DNA from: Novosphingobium decolorationis | GTDB lineage: Bacteria; Pseudomonadota; Alphaproteobacteria; Sphingomonadales; Sphingomonadaceae | Direction of reading: 5' to 3' | Assembly (NCBI RefSeq): GCF_018417475.1 | Contig: NZ_CP054856.1 | Span: 1,279,001-1,343,000, forward strand | Length of the DNA stretch: 64,000 bases | In this document: in pieces, positions 1 through 11,064 of the stretch | How positions within the stretch are numbered: the stretch's first letter is position 1 | Layout: each line of letters starts with the position of its first letter | Program-made: the position numbers and the translations under genes | Notes under the pieces: model-generated | Told to the model about the DNA's origin: nothing | Databases searched by the model: none | The model's input: only the letters and a program-made list of their open reading frames with translations

Positions 1-41
1 CGCAGCGATGCGGCCCTTTTTTTGTGTCCGGTACGATGCGC

Positions 42-2539
<2,498 letters not shown>

Positions 2540-3256
2540 ATGCTGCGCACACTGGGTGCCGAATTGTTCGGAACATTCTGGCTCGTCTTCGGAGGGTGCG
2601 GCGCGGCCGTCCTTGCGGCGGGCTTCCCCGACCTGGGTATCGGCTTTGCCGGGGTCGCCCTCGCCTTCGGGCTGACCGTGCTGACCATGGCCTACGCCGT
2701 GGGCGGTATCTCGGGCGGGCATTTCAACCCGGCGGTCTCGCTCGGCCTTGCCATTGCGGGGCGCTTTGCCTGGAGGGACCTTGTGCCCTACTGGATCGCC
2801 CAGGTGCTGGGCGCAATTGTCGCGGGCGCCGTTCTCTACGCCATCGCCTCGGGCCAGCCGGGTTTCACCGCAGGGGCCTTTGCCTCGAACGGTTTTGGCG
2901 ACCTCTCCCCCGGAGGCTATTCGCTGAGCGCCGCGCTGCTTGCCGAGATCGTGCTGACCGCCGGTTTCCTGATCGTGATCCTGGGCGCCACTTCGGCCTA
3001 CGTGCCGGGCGGCTTCGCGCCGATTGCCATTGGCCTTGCGCTCACGCTCATTCACCTTGTCTCGATTCCCGTCACCAACACCTCGGTGAACCCGGCCCGC
3101 TCGACCGGCGTTGCCCTCTTCGCCGAGACCGACGCGCTCGCCCAGCTCTGGCTGTTCTGGAGCGCCCCCATGATCGGCGCAGCGCTAGGCGCGCTCATCT
3201 GGCGCTTCATCCTCACCCCGGGCGATGCACTGGCCAACCTCGGCGGCGAGACCTGA
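2540..3256 (+). CDS. aqpZ: Aquaporin Z-type water channel (MIP family)
   Basis: Inner-membrane water channel of the MIP family, 238 aa, six transmembrane segments predicted from alternating hydrophobic stretches. Both hallmark half-helix motifs are present: HFNPAVS in the first half and SVNPARS in the second. The Arg after the second NPA belongs to the selectivity filter. The N-terminus [19 protein letters not shown] is typical of AqpZ, and AGGGAAGGGA just upstream acts as the ribosome binding site, so I choose the ATG at 2540 over an in-frame start 30 bp earlier. It is monocistronic, followed by a small hairpin and an oppositely oriented tRNA. Confidence 0.95.
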   Translation: MLRTLGAELFGTFWLVFGGCGAAVLAAGFPDLGIGFAGVALAFGLTVLTMAYAVGGISGGHFNPAVSLGLAIAGRFAWRDLVPYWIAQVLGAIVAGAVLYAIASGQPGFTAGAFASNGFGDLSPGGYSLSAALLAEIVLTAGFLIVILGATSAYVPGGFAPIAIGLALTLIHLVSIPVTNTSVNPARSTGVALFAETDALAQLWLFWSAPMIGAALGALIWRFILTPGDALANLGGET

Positions 3257-3279
3257 GCCGCTTCCTTGCGTGAAGCGGC
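3257..3279 (+). terminator. Hairpin after aqpZ
   Basis: GCCGCTT and AAGCGGC form a perfect 7-bp stem with a 9-nt loop immediately after the aqpZ stop. There is no U-run after it, so it is a weak terminator or a 3'-end stabiliser. Confidence 0.4.
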
Positions 3280-3311
3280 AAGAGCCCTCCCCCGGACAGA
3301 TGAAAGGGAAT

Positions 3312-3388
3312 TGGCGCGCCCGGCAGGGTTCGAACCTGCGGCCCCAAGCTTAGAAGGCTCGTGCTCTATCCAGCTGAGCTACGGGCGC
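3312..3388 (-). tRNA. tRNA-Arg (anticodon UCU)
   Basis: Full cloverleaf on the minus strand. The acceptor GCGCCCG pairs with CGGGCGC, followed by discriminator G and an encoded CCA. The D arm contains AGCTCAGCTGGATAGAGC. The anticodon loop CTTCTAA gives anticodon UCU, at 3352-3354 on the plus strand. The T arm is GCAGG-TTCGAAC-CCTGC. It reads AGA codons, which are rare in this GC-rich genome. Confidence 0.97.
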
Positions 3389-3488
3389 GCACATCAGGGC
3401 TCATAGCGCGCTTCGGGTTTTGCGCAAACCACCTGAGGCCTGCAATCAACGCTTTGTTTGGGGGGAAAGGCAGGTTAGGCAAAGCGCC

Positions 3489-4310
3489 ATGGCACAGGCG
3501 CATCCGCAAGCATCCCCCTCTTCCACCACCTCGCACCTCACCCGCATCGACGGGAAGAGCGGTGGGCGGCGCCACTTTCGCTATTTCGACTACGCGATGG
3601 CCGCCTTCGTCGCGATCCTGCTGCTCTCCAACCTCATCGGTGCGGCCAAGCTAACCACGGTCGAGGGCTGGACCTTCGGCGCGGGCATCCTGTTCTTCCC
3701 CGTCAGCTACGTGCTGGGCGACGTGCTGACCGAAGTCTACGGCTATGCCAACGCGCGCCGCTGCGTGTGGGTGGGCTTCTTCGCGCTGATCTTCATGGCC
3801 TTCATGAGCTTCGTCGTCGTTGCCATGCCCCCGTCGGCCGACTGGGGCTGCGCGGCGAGCGCCGACCCGCTGCTGGCCGACGTCGTGTCCGCCTCCAACC
3901 CCGGCACCGTGTGCCAGTCCACCTACGTCTCGGTCTTTGGCAGCACCTGGCGCATCGTTGCCGCATCGGTCGTCGCGTTCTGGGCGGGCGAGTTCGTCAA
4001 TTCCTACGTCATGGCCAAGATGAAGGTGTGGACGAAGGGCCGCCACATGTGGATGCGCACGATTGGCTCGACCGTCTTCGGGCAGGCGATGGACAGTGCG
4101 ATCTTCTACCCGGTCGCGTTCCTGGGCGTGTGGACGGGCCAGTCGATCCTTGTCGTCATGCTCACCAACTGGGCGCTCAAGGTGCTGTGGGAGGCCGTCC
4201 TCACCCCGCTGACCTACCTCGTCGTAGGCTGGCTGAAAGCGCGCGAGGGCGTGGACGTCTTCGACGACAACCTCGACTTCTCGCCGTTTGCCAAGACCGA
4301 CGCGGTCTGA
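3489..4310 (+). CDS. yhhQ: Queuosine precursor transporter (YhhQ / DUF165 family)
   Basis: Integral membrane protein of 273 aa in the YhhQ family, which imports queuosine precursors for tRNA modification. Family signatures seen are the early segment with LLLSNLIGAAKL, the VSYVLGDVLTEVYGY motif, and the WAGEFVNSYVMAKMKVWTKG and GSTVFGQAMDSAIFYPVAF segments. About six hydrophobic helices are visible. A longer than usual periplasmic/cytoplasmic loop around residues 115-140 carries two cysteines. I chose the ATG at 3489; the in-frame upstream extension overlaps the tRNA side and is not hydrophobic. recF follows 62 bp later on the same strand. Confidence 0.9.
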   Translation: MAQAHPQASPSSTTSHLTRIDGKSGGRRHFRYFDYAMAAFVAILLLSNLIGAAKLTTVEGWTFGAGILFFPVSYVLGDVLTEVYGYANARRCVWVGFFALIFMAFMSFVVVAMPPSADWGCAASADPLLADVVSASNPGTVCQSTYVSVFGSTWRIVAASVVAFWAGEFVNSYVMAKMKVWTKGRHMWMRTIGSTVFGQAMDSAIFYPVAFLGVWTGQSILVVMLTNWALKVLWEAVLTPLTYLVVGWLKAREGVDVFDDNLDFSPFAKTDAV

Positions 4311-4372
4311 GCGCGCCATCGCAGGGCGCCTCTTGGCAAGCTGCCCCTCAACCGGCTAGGCCCGCGCGGCCC

Positions 4373-5461
4373 ATGCTCGACCGCCTGTTCCTCTCCCGAT
4401 TTCGCAACCACGGCGAAACCGTCCTTTCGGGCACGGCGCAGTTCAACCTGCTGGTCGGCGAGAATGGTGCGGGCAAGACCAACGTGCTGGAAGCCATCAG
4501 CCTGATCGCACCGGGGCGCGGCTTGCGCCGGGCAGGCCTCCCCGAAATCGCAGGCCAGGACGGGGGCGGCGGCTTTGCGGTCAGCGCGGACCTGTGCGTG
4601 CCGGGCGCCGCGCCGGTGCGCCTCGGTACAGGCACCGCGCCGGAAAAGCCGACCCGGCGGCTGGTTCAGGTCAACGGCGCCAACGCGACGGCCACGAGCC
4701 TTGCCGAGTGGCTCTCCATCGGCTGGCTGACCCCGGCGATGGACCGCCTCTTCACCGAAAGCGCAGGCGGACGGCGGCGTTTTCTCGACCGGCTGGTGCT
4801 GGCCCTTCGCCCGGCCCATGCCGGGCACGCGGCCAGGCTGGAGAACGCCGTGCGCGAACGCAACCGCATGCTCGCCGATCCGCGCACGCCCGATCCCTGG
4901 TGGCTCGACGCGATAGAACTCCAGATCGCCGAGGCGGGAAGCGCCGTTGCGCAGGCCCGCGCGGACCTCATTGCCCAGCTGGACGCGGTTCTGGCCGCGC
5001 TCCCCGACGCGCCCTTTGCAAGGCCCGCCCTCACCTACCGCCCCGGTGGCCCGATTGCGGCCGAGGTGCTGGCCGAAGCCCTGCGCGAAAGCCGCCCGCG
5101 CGAACGCGCCGCCCAGCGCACGCTGACCGGCCCCCACCGCGACGAGCTGGAGGTCATCATGGCCGCCAAGAACCAGCCCGCCGCGGACTGCTCGACCGGG
5201 GAGCAGAAGGCCATGCTCATCGCTCTTGTCCTGGCCCACTCGCACCTGCTCGAAAGCGGCGGCGAGACGCGCCCGCGCCTGTTGCTGCTGGACGAGGTTG
5301 CGGCGCATCTCGATCCGGTGCGGCGCGAGGCGCTGTTCGACCGGCTTCGCACGGGCTCCGCCCAGGTCTGGCTGACCGGAACCGAGACCGCGCCGTTCGG
5401 ACCGATCCTGGAGGAAGCCGCCGTCTGGCACGTGCGCGAAGGCACCGCGACACGAATGTAA
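4373..5461 (+). CDS. recF: DNA replication/repair protein RecF
   Basis: SMC-like ATPase that loads RecA at gapped DNA through RecFOR, 362 aa. The Walker A motif GENGAGKT is at residues 29-36, preceded by the typical N-terminal FRNH segment. The signature-type segment ADCSTGEQKAMLI and the Walker B motif LLLLDEVAAHLD are near the C-terminus, followed by a D-loop/switch segment. The start is the ATG at 4373; the open frame extends far upstream through yhhQ in another frame, but that part is a shadow. As in many alphaproteobacteria it is not next to dnaA or dnaN. A bidirectional terminator follows. Confidence 0.95.
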   Translation: MLDRLFLSRFRNHGETVLSGTAQFNLLVGENGAGKTNVLEAISLIAPGRGLRRAGLPEIAGQDGGGGFAVSADLCVPGAAPVRLGTGTAPEKPTRRLVQVNGANATATSLAEWLSIGWLTPAMDRLFTESAGGRRRFLDRLVLALRPAHAGHAARLENAVRERNRMLADPRTPDPWWLDAIELQIAEAGSAVAQARADLIAQLDAVLAALPDAPFARPALTYRPGGPIAAEVLAEALRESRPRERAAQRTLTGPHRDELEVIMAAKNQPAADCSTGEQKAMLIALVLAHSHLLESGGETRPRLLLLDEVAAHLDPVRREALFDRLRTGSAQVWLTGTETAPFGPILEEAAVWHVREGTATRM

Positions 5462-5478
5462 CCCCCTGCCCGGACACG

Positions 5479-5529
5479 AAAAAGGCCCGCCCGGCGCTCC
5501 CCGTGCAGGGAGGCCAGAGCGAGCCTTTT
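5479..5529. terminator. Bidirectional terminator recF / slyD-type gene
   Basis: Inverted repeat with arms AAAAGGCCCGC and GCGAGCCTTTT, one mismatch, between two convergent genes. A-run on one side and T-run on the other, so it can terminate in both directions. Confidence 0.75.
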
Positions 5530-5551
5530 CAATTGGCCAAGCCGGATCGGA

Positions 5552-5989
5552 TCAGGCGGCGGCCTTGATCTCGACCAGGGTCAGGCCGAAGTGCAGGTCC
5601 TCGCCCGCGAGCGGGTGGTTGCCGTCGACCTTGACCGCCTCTTCACCGATCTCGGTGATGACGAGGTTGACGGTCGAGCCGTCCTGCTGGCGTGCGGCGA
5701 GTTCCATGCCGATCTGCGGCTCGGGCTCGGCGGGCAGGTTGCTGCGCGGGATCTCGACGATCATTTCCTCGCGGCGCGGGCCGAACGCGTCGGCGGCAGC
5801 GATGGTCACCGACTGCTCGGAGCCCACTTCCATGCCGATCAGCGCAGCTTCCACCTGCGGGAAGATTTCCGAACCGCCGATGGTGACCGTCTGCGGGCCT
5901 TCCTGCTGGGTGCTGCCGACAACCTGACCGGCATCGGTGCGAACTTCAAAGTTGATGAGCACGGTATCGCCGCTCTTTGCGCTCTGCAT
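5552..5989 (-). CDS. FKBP-type peptidyl-prolyl isomerase, SlyD-like
   Basis: 145 aa. The FKBP fold is split by an insert-in-flap chaperone domain in the SlyD order: N-terminal strand with FEVRTDAGQVVGST, the flap TVTIGGSEIFPQVEAALIGM, the inserted domain around residues 70-120, and a return strand ending with NHPLAGEDLHFGLTLVEI. NHPLAG.L.F is diagnostic for SlyD/FkpB-type PPIases. It lacks the His/Cys-rich metal-binding tail of E. coli SlyD and ends in AAA, so nickel handling is not indicated. The likely role is cytosolic folding assistance. It is transcribed toward recF from its own promoter. Confidence 0.9.
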   Translation of the reverse strand: MQSAKSGDTVLINFEVRTDAGQVVGSTQQEGPQTVTIGGSEIFPQVEAALIGMEVGSEQSVTIAAADAFGPRREEMIVEIPRSNLPAEPEPQIGMELAARQQDGSTVNLVITEIGEEAVKVDGNHPLAGEDLHFGLTLVEIKAAA

Positions 5990-6200
5990 AGATATTCCTT
6001 CGGGATAATTCGTTCCGACGCGCCGTGCCCTCCAGGCCCCCCGCGCATCGCTCGTTCGGCGGCGTCAAACACGCGCCAGCTTGGCCCCAAGAGTCGCAGA
6101 CCTGTGCCTGCGCGTCAACCGAAGTGGCCGGACGGCGCCCCGGGGCGCCTCTTGGGACAGGCTATCTGGGGCCTACCTCCCGATCTTCAAGCGATCTTTT

Positions 6201-6947
6201 TCAGCCGCCTTCCGCCGTGTCCTCTTCCTCGACCGGAGGCAGCGCCCGGGTCACGTCGTCGAGCGTGGCGCTGACGATGGCATCGACGCCAAGTGCCGTG
6301 GGGTGCACGTGATCGTCCTGCATGAGGTCGGGCTTGTCGATCACCGACTGGAGGAAGAAAGGCACCAGCGTCACGCCCTCTTCCTGCGCGATCTGCGGGT
6401 AGATCGGATTGAACTGCTCGGCATAATCCATGCCCAGATTGGGCGCGGCCAGCATGCCCAGGAGCACAACCTTAATGTTGTCGGCCTTCAGACGCGCGAC
6501 GATCTCTTCGAGGTTCTTGCGGGTCTCCTCGGGGGGAAGCGAGCGCAACATGTCGTTACCGCCGAGGCTGATGATGACGAGTTCGGGTTTTTGCGGCTGG
6601 CTCTCCAGCGTGAAGTCGAGCCGCGCGAGGCCCGCCGCTGTCGTATCGCCCGAAACGCCCGCATTGGTGATCCGCGCGTTCACGCCGTGCGCACGCAGCG
6701 CCTGTTCCAGACGCTCCGGGTAGCTCTCGCCATCGTCCAGCCCATAGCCCGCCAGCAGCGAGTCCCCGAAGGCAAGAATGCGCCGTTCGGGCCCCATCAC
6801 CGGCATGGCCGCGCCGACATCGCCCACTTCTGCGCCCCCCCCTTCGCTGGCCGGAGCCGAGCTGGGCGCGGGATCGCCGCAGGCCGACAGAAGGACGAGG
6901 GGCAGCAGCGGAACCACGAAATTCAGACGGCGCAAGGACTTCTCCAT
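6201..6947 (-). CDS. tesA: Arylesterase / lysophospholipase-type SGNH hydrolase (TesA-like), lipoprotein
   Basis: SGNH-family esterase of 248 aa. Block I ILAFGDSLLAGYG carries the nucleophile Ser; block III IISLGGNDML carries the Asn. The C-terminal DDHVHPTALG holds the catalytic Asp and His. The N-terminus has a hydrophobic stretch ending LLSACGD, a lipobox, so the mature protein is probably a periplasmic lipoprotein. This differs from the soluble periplasmic TesA of E. coli. Start at the ATG at 6947, directly ahead of the signal peptide. It is divergent, with a 38-bp gap, from an ABC ATPase/permease pair, the same neighbourhood as E. coli tesA-ybbA-ybbP. Confidence 0.93.
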   Translation of the reverse strand: MEKSLRRLNFVVPLLPLVLLSACGDPAPSSAPASEGGGAEVGDVGAAMPVMGPERRILAFGDSLLAGYGLDDGESYPERLEQALRAHGVNARITNAGVSGDTTAAGLARLDFTLESQPQKPELVIISLGGNDMLRSLPPEETRKNLEEIVARLKADNIKVVLLGMLAAPNLGMDYAEQFNPIYPQIAQEEGVTLVPFFLQSVIDKPDLMQDDHVHPTALGVDAIVSATLDDVTRALPPVEEEDTAEGG

Positions 6948-6985
6948 ATTCGGCGGGCTTGTGAAATGCGTAAATCCCCCCCCAT

Positions 6986-7735
6986 ATGGGAGCCGTGACC
7001 CGATCTTCCCACTCCCCTTCCGACAATTCCCCCGCCCCCTCGCCCGCGATCCACGCGCGGGACCTGCGCCTGACGCTCGGCCAGAGTGCAAGCGCGGTCG
7101 AGATCCTCAAGGGCATCGACCTCACCGTTCCTGTTGGCCAGACGCTGGCGCTGCTGGGCCCCTCGGGCTCGGGCAAGTCCTCGCTGATGTCGGTCCTCTC
7201 GGGCCTTGAGCGTGCCAGTTCCGGTGCGTTGCAGGTCGCAGGTGCGGACTTCGCCGGGATGGAGGAGGACCAGCTCGCCCGGGCCCGTCGCGGGCGCATC
7301 GGCATCGTCCTTCAGGCCTTTCACCTGCTGCCCACGATGACCGCGCTCGAAAACGTCGCGACACCGCTCGAACTCGCCGGGATCACCGGCGCCCACGAAC
7401 GGGCCGAAGCCGAACTGGCGGCGGTCGGCCTTGGCCACCGCCTCGGCCACTACCCGGCCCAGCTTTCGGGCGGCGAGCAGCAGCGCGTGGCGATTGCCCG
7501 CGCGCTGGCGCCGCGCCCCACGCTCGTCTTCGCCGACGAGCCCACCGGCAACCTTGACCAGGCGACGGGTGAGAGCATCGTCGAGCTGCTCTTCGCCCGC
7601 CGAGCGGAAGCCGGGGCGACACTCGTCATCATCACCCACGACGCCAGCCTCGCGCAGCGCTGCGAGCGCATCGTCACCATCGGCGATGGCGTGATCGCCC
7701 ACGACAGCTTGCCCGCGTCCGCCCCCGATGTCTGA
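6986..7735 (+). CDS. ABC transporter ATP-binding protein (YbbA / LolD-like)
   Basis: 249 aa nucleotide-binding subunit of the MacB/LolD group. Walker A GPSGSGKS, Q-loop GIVLQAFHLLPTMTALENV, signature LSGGEQQRVAIARAL, Walker B LVFADEPTGNLD and H-loop IITHD are all intact. It lies upstream of and overlaps by 8 bp a large FtsX-type permease gene, so the two are translationally coupled. The first 23 residues are low-complexity and no good ribosome binding site precedes the ATG; a GTG four codons in is also possible. Physiological substrate of YbbAP homologues is unsettled, so only the family is called. Confidence 0.93.
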   Translation: MGAVTRSSHSPSDNSPAPSPAIHARDLRLTLGQSASAVEILKGIDLTVPVGQTLALLGPSGSGKSSLMSVLSGLERASSGALQVAGADFAGMEEDQLARARRGRIGIVLQAFHLLPTMTALENVATPLELAGITGAHERAEAELAAVGLGHRLGHYPAQLSGGEQQRVAIARALAPRPTLVFADEPTGNLDQATGESIVELLFARRAEAGATLVIITHDASLAQRCERIVTIGDGVIAHDSLPASAPDV

Positions 7736-10256
7736 GCAAACGCTGCCCTGGGCCACCGCCTGGAAGATCGCCCGGCGCGACCTTCACGCCCGCTTCAAGG
7801 GCCTGCGCCTGCTTCTCGTCTGCCTGTTCCTGGGTGTCGGGGCGCTCGCCGCCATCGGCACGCTGACCGGCTCGATCGAGCGCGAACTGACCAGTCGGGG
7901 CCGCGAGGTGCTGGGCGGGGACATCGAACTGCGCATGTGGCAGCGCGGCTTGACCAAGGCAGAACGCACAGCCCTGCACGAACTCGGCACCGTGTCGGAA
8001 GGCACCCGCATGCAGGCGATTGCCCGCAAGGGCGATCTCACCGCGCCCGTGGCCCTCAAGGCCGTGGACGCGGCCTGGCCGCTCTACGGGTCCCTGGCCC
8101 TTGCCGATGGCCGCAACATGGGCGCCCCCCCCAGTGGCACGGCCTGGATCGCGCGCGGCACCGCCGCACGCCTCGGCCTTGATGTCGGCGACAGCTTCTC
8201 GCTGGGCGGCGAGACGGTCCGGGTCGGCGGGATCATTGCCAGCGACCCCGAACAGCTTTCCGAAGGCTTCGCGCTGGGCGATCTGGCCATCGCGGCCGCC
8301 GACCTGCCAGCCAGGGCCAATCTCACCGCACCCGGTGCCATGTACCGCAGCGCTGTGCGCGTGCGCTTCGATGCGCCCTCGCGCAACGCCGAAACGACGG
8401 CCGAGGCGCTCACCGACACCTTCGGGGAGGACGCCTTCGAGGTTCGAACCCACGAAGCCGCCTCCCCCTCCACCGCGCGCTTCGTCGAGCGCATGGGCCA
8501 GTTCCTGATCCTTGTCGGCCTTGCCGCGCTGGTCATTGCCGGGATCGGCATCGGCGGCGGCGTCTCCTCCTACCTCGAGGCCCGGCGTTCCTCGATCGCC
8601 ACCTTGAAGGTCCTGGGCGCCACCAGCCGCGATATCGCGCGCATCTACCTGCTGCAGGTCGGCAGCGCCGCGCTGGCCGGCAGCCTTGCAGGCCTTGTCG
8701 CGGGCGTCGCGGTCACCCCGCTTCTGGCCCGCGCGCTGGGCGATCTCCTCCCGGTCGACACGGGCACCACGATAGCCCCCGCGGCACTTGCAACAGCCGC
8801 CGCGTACGGCCTTCTTGTCGCGCTGATCTTCGCCGCGCCGCCGCTGGCCCGTGCGCGCAGTTTCCCGGCCATGGCGCTGATGCGCGCGGGCGTTTCCCCC
8901 TTGCGCGCGAACCTGCGCACGTTCGCGCTTCCCGTGGGCCTTGGCCTTGCCGCCATCGTTGCGCTCGCGCTTGTCAACGCCGCGCAGCCGATGGTGACGC
9001 TCGGCTTCCTCGCAGGATCGGCGCTGCTGCTTGGCCTCCTCGCCGCGCTGGGCCTTGGCATCCGCAAGCTGGCCGCCCACCTGCCGCGTCCCGGCGATCC
9101 GATCCTGCGCGCAGGGCTCGCCAACCTCTCGCGCCCCGGCGCGCAGACCGGCGCCCTTGTCACCGCGCTCGGCTTCGGGCTTTCCGCCTTCGTCCTCATC
9201 GCCGCGATCCAGACCAGTCTTGATGGCAACATGCGCAACGCTCTCCCCGACCGCGCCCCCGACTACTTCGTGCTCGACATCCCCAAGGCCGGAGCCGAGG
9301 ATTTTCGCGCCACCGTCGAACGCACGCTTCCCGGCTCCAGCGTCCGCATCGTGCCCAACCTGCGCGGCCGGGTGATCGCCTATGGCCCCAGGGACGCGAT
9401 GACCCGCGTCGCCGATCTCGACGAGCGCCCCGAGGGCGCCTGGGCGCTGCGCGGCGAACGCGGCCTCACCTATGCCGAAACGGTCCCCGAGGGGAGCACC
9501 GTGACCTCGGGGCACTGGTGGGCACCCGATTACTCGGGCGAGCCGCTCGTCTCGATCGACGAGGAATTTGCAGAGGCCGTGGGCCTGAAGGTGGGCGATT
9601 ATCTCACCGTCAGCCTGCTCGGTGTCGAGCGCACCGCGCGCATCGCCGCGCTGCGCCGGATCGACTGGGACACGATGGGCTTCAACTTCGTGATGGTCTT
9701 TTCGCCCAACACCCTTGCCGATGCCCCCCATAACCTCGCCGCCACCATCGATACCGGGGGCAAGGGTAGGCCGCGCGATTTCCTCCCGGTCCTGGCCCGC
9801 GAATTTCCTTCGAGTTCGGTGATCGAGACCGGGTCGCTGCTGACCCAGGCGCGCGGCATCCTCGATCAGATGACGCTGGCAATCCTGGCCGCCGCCTCGG
9901 TCGCGGTGCTGGCGGGTCTTGCCGTGCTGCTGGGCGCGATTGCCGCCGCGCGCGCCAGCCGGACCTACGACAACGTGATCCTGCGCGTGCTGGGCGCCAG
10001 CCGCCACCAGCTGCTTGTCCTCCAGATCGTGGAGTACGGCGCGCTCGCGCTGGTGCTGGGCCTTGTCGCGCTGGCCCTGGGGAGCGCGATGGCCTGGGCG
10101 GTCATCACCCAGCTCTTCGAGTTCGAATGGCTTCCCGACTGGCCGCGTATCCTCGCCGTCCTCGCCGCCGGGCTGGTCCTTGTCCTCGCCTTTGCGCTGG
10201 GCGGCTCGCTGCCGCAGCTGCGCGCCCGGCCTGCCCGCGCCCTGCGCGAGCTCTAG
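7728..10256 (+). CDS. ABC transporter permease, FtsX/MacB family (YbbP-like)
   Basis: 842 aa inner-membrane permease. One N-terminal transmembrane helix (around residues 22-45) is followed by a large periplasmic domain. Two FtsX-type four-helix blocks follow, one near residues 255-420 with GGGVSSYLEARRSSIATLKV and one at the C-terminus with AAARASRTYDNVILRVLGAS. A second extracytoplasmic domain lies between them. Duplicated FtsX architecture and length fit the YbbP family. Together with the preceding ATPase and the divergent TesA lipoprotein it makes the conserved tesA-ybbA-ybbP cluster, which is likely involved in envelope lipid or ester metabolism. Confidence 0.92.
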   Translation: MSEQTLPWATAWKIARRDLHARFKGLRLLLVCLFLGVGALAAIGTLTGSIERELTSRGREVLGGDIELRMWQRGLTKAERTALHELGTVSEGTRMQAIARKGDLTAPVALKAVDAAWPLYGSLALADGRNMGAPPSGTAWIARGTAARLGLDVGDSFSLGGETVRVGGIIASDPEQLSEGFALGDLAIAAADLPARANLTAPGAMYRSAVRVRFDAPSRNAETTAEALTDTFGEDAFEVRTHEAASPSTARFVERMGQFLILVGLAALVIAGIGIGGGVSSYLEARRSSIATLKVLGATSRDIARIYLLQVGSAALAGSLAGLVAGVAVTPLLARALGDLLPVDTGTTIAPAALATAAAYGLLVALIFAAPPLARARSFPAMALMRAGVSPLRANLRTFALPVGLGLAAIVALALVNAAQPMVTLGFLAGSALLLGLLAALGLGIRKLAAHLPRPGDPILRAGLANLSRPGAQTGALVTALGFGLSAFVLIAAIQTSLDGNMRNALPDRAPDYFVLDIPKAGAEDFRATVERTLPGSSVRIVPNLRGRVIAYGPRDAMTRVADLDERPEGAWALRGERGLTYAETVPEGSTVTSGHWWAPDYSGEPLVSIDEEFAEAVGLKVGDYLTVSLLGVERTARIAALRRIDWDTMGFNFVMVFSPNTLADAPHNLAATIDTGGKGRPRDFLPVLAREFPSSSVIETGSLLTQARGILDQMTLAILAAASVAVLAGLAVLLGAIAAARASRTYDNVILRVLGASRHQLLVLQIVEYGALALVLGLVALALGSAMAWAVITQLFEFEWLPDWPRILAVLAAGLVLVLAFALGGSLPQLRARPARALREL

Positions 10257-10261
10257 ATACG

Positions 10262-10298
10262 AAAAAGGGGCAAGGGCGCCATGCCCCTGCCCCCTTTT
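10262..10298. terminator. Bidirectional terminator after the ABC permease
   Basis: Inverted repeat AAAAAGGGG ... CCCCCTTTT with an inner AGGGC/GCCC pairing, between convergent genes. A-run and T-run on either side suit termination in both directions. Confidence 0.75.
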
Positions 10299-10318
10299 CA
10301 GGTGCGCGGTCTTTCGCC

Positions 10319-10801
10319 TCAGGCGAAGACGTCGGCGCCTTCGGCAACCTCACGCGGGTCGCGGGTCTTGTAGACCAGCGTGCTCGCGATCATGTCGTGC
10401 AGACCCTGCTTGCGCAGGGTGAAGGCCACCATGATGTAGCCGATGAGCAGGATCAGGCCCGACAGGATCTTGGCGAAGTAGCGCCCGGTCGCCCGGCCGA
10501 AGCTGATGCGCTGCCCATTGAGATCAGTCACGATCAGACCGATTGCGAGCTTGCCCACCGTCGCCTGCATCTTGGAGCTTTCCAGCAGCGCGAAGTAGAG
10601 CCACTGCGCGACGAAGCTGATCAGAAGTGACGCGGCCACCATCGGACCCATGATCAGGTCCTCGTTGCCACCCATGAGCGCGGCGTTGAAGCCCACGCCC
10701 AGCCCCAGGAAGCCGGTCACGATGGACAGGGCGATCTGCAACAGGATCGCATCGATGAAATAGGCGAGAACCCGCCACCAAAAACCGCCGTACGGCACCA
10801 T
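10319..10801 (-). CDS. RDD-family membrane protein
   Basis: 160 aa integral membrane protein. The N-terminal motif WWRVLAYFIDAILLQI contains the R..A..ID pattern that names the RDD family. Three further hydrophobic segments are visible, including GYIMVAFTLRKQGLHDMIAST, whose R..LHD region is also conserved. The start is set at the ATG at 10801 because the upstream in-frame extension has no membrane or domain features and lies in the typA promoter region. RDD proteins have been linked to ion or small-molecule transport, but nothing here tells the substrate. Divergent from typA. Confidence 0.85.
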   Translation of the reverse strand: MVPYGGFWWRVLAYFIDAILLQIALSIVTGFLGLGVGFNAALMGGNEDLIMGPMVAASLLISFVAQWLYFALLESSKMQATVGKLAIGLIVTDLNGQRISFGRATGRYFAKILSGLILLIGYIMVAFTLRKQGLHDMIASTLVYKTRDPREVAEGADVFA

Positions 10802-11064
10802 AAGAGCCCCTCTCTTTTCTCGGATGACCGATTTCGAACATCGGCCAGATGACCAATTCGTCCCACGTACGGCGCAAATTTTCAAAGATTTTCGAGTAAC
10901 TTTCCACCAATTCGATGCCCCCAAGGCATCGGACTGACCCAGTTCACTGTGCAAGGGCCGGACCCAAGATAGCTTGCCGCCATGCAACATTTCCGTTAAG
11001 GGCGCGCGGATTTTGCAGGCAATCGTGCCCCGCAATGCGCCCCTCTTATTTTGAAGGCCTCCGC

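Noticed and set aside
7674..10007. 777-aa open frame antisense to the ABC permease
   Set aside because: Low-complexity Gly/Arg/His composition without domains, fully inside a well-supported permease gene.
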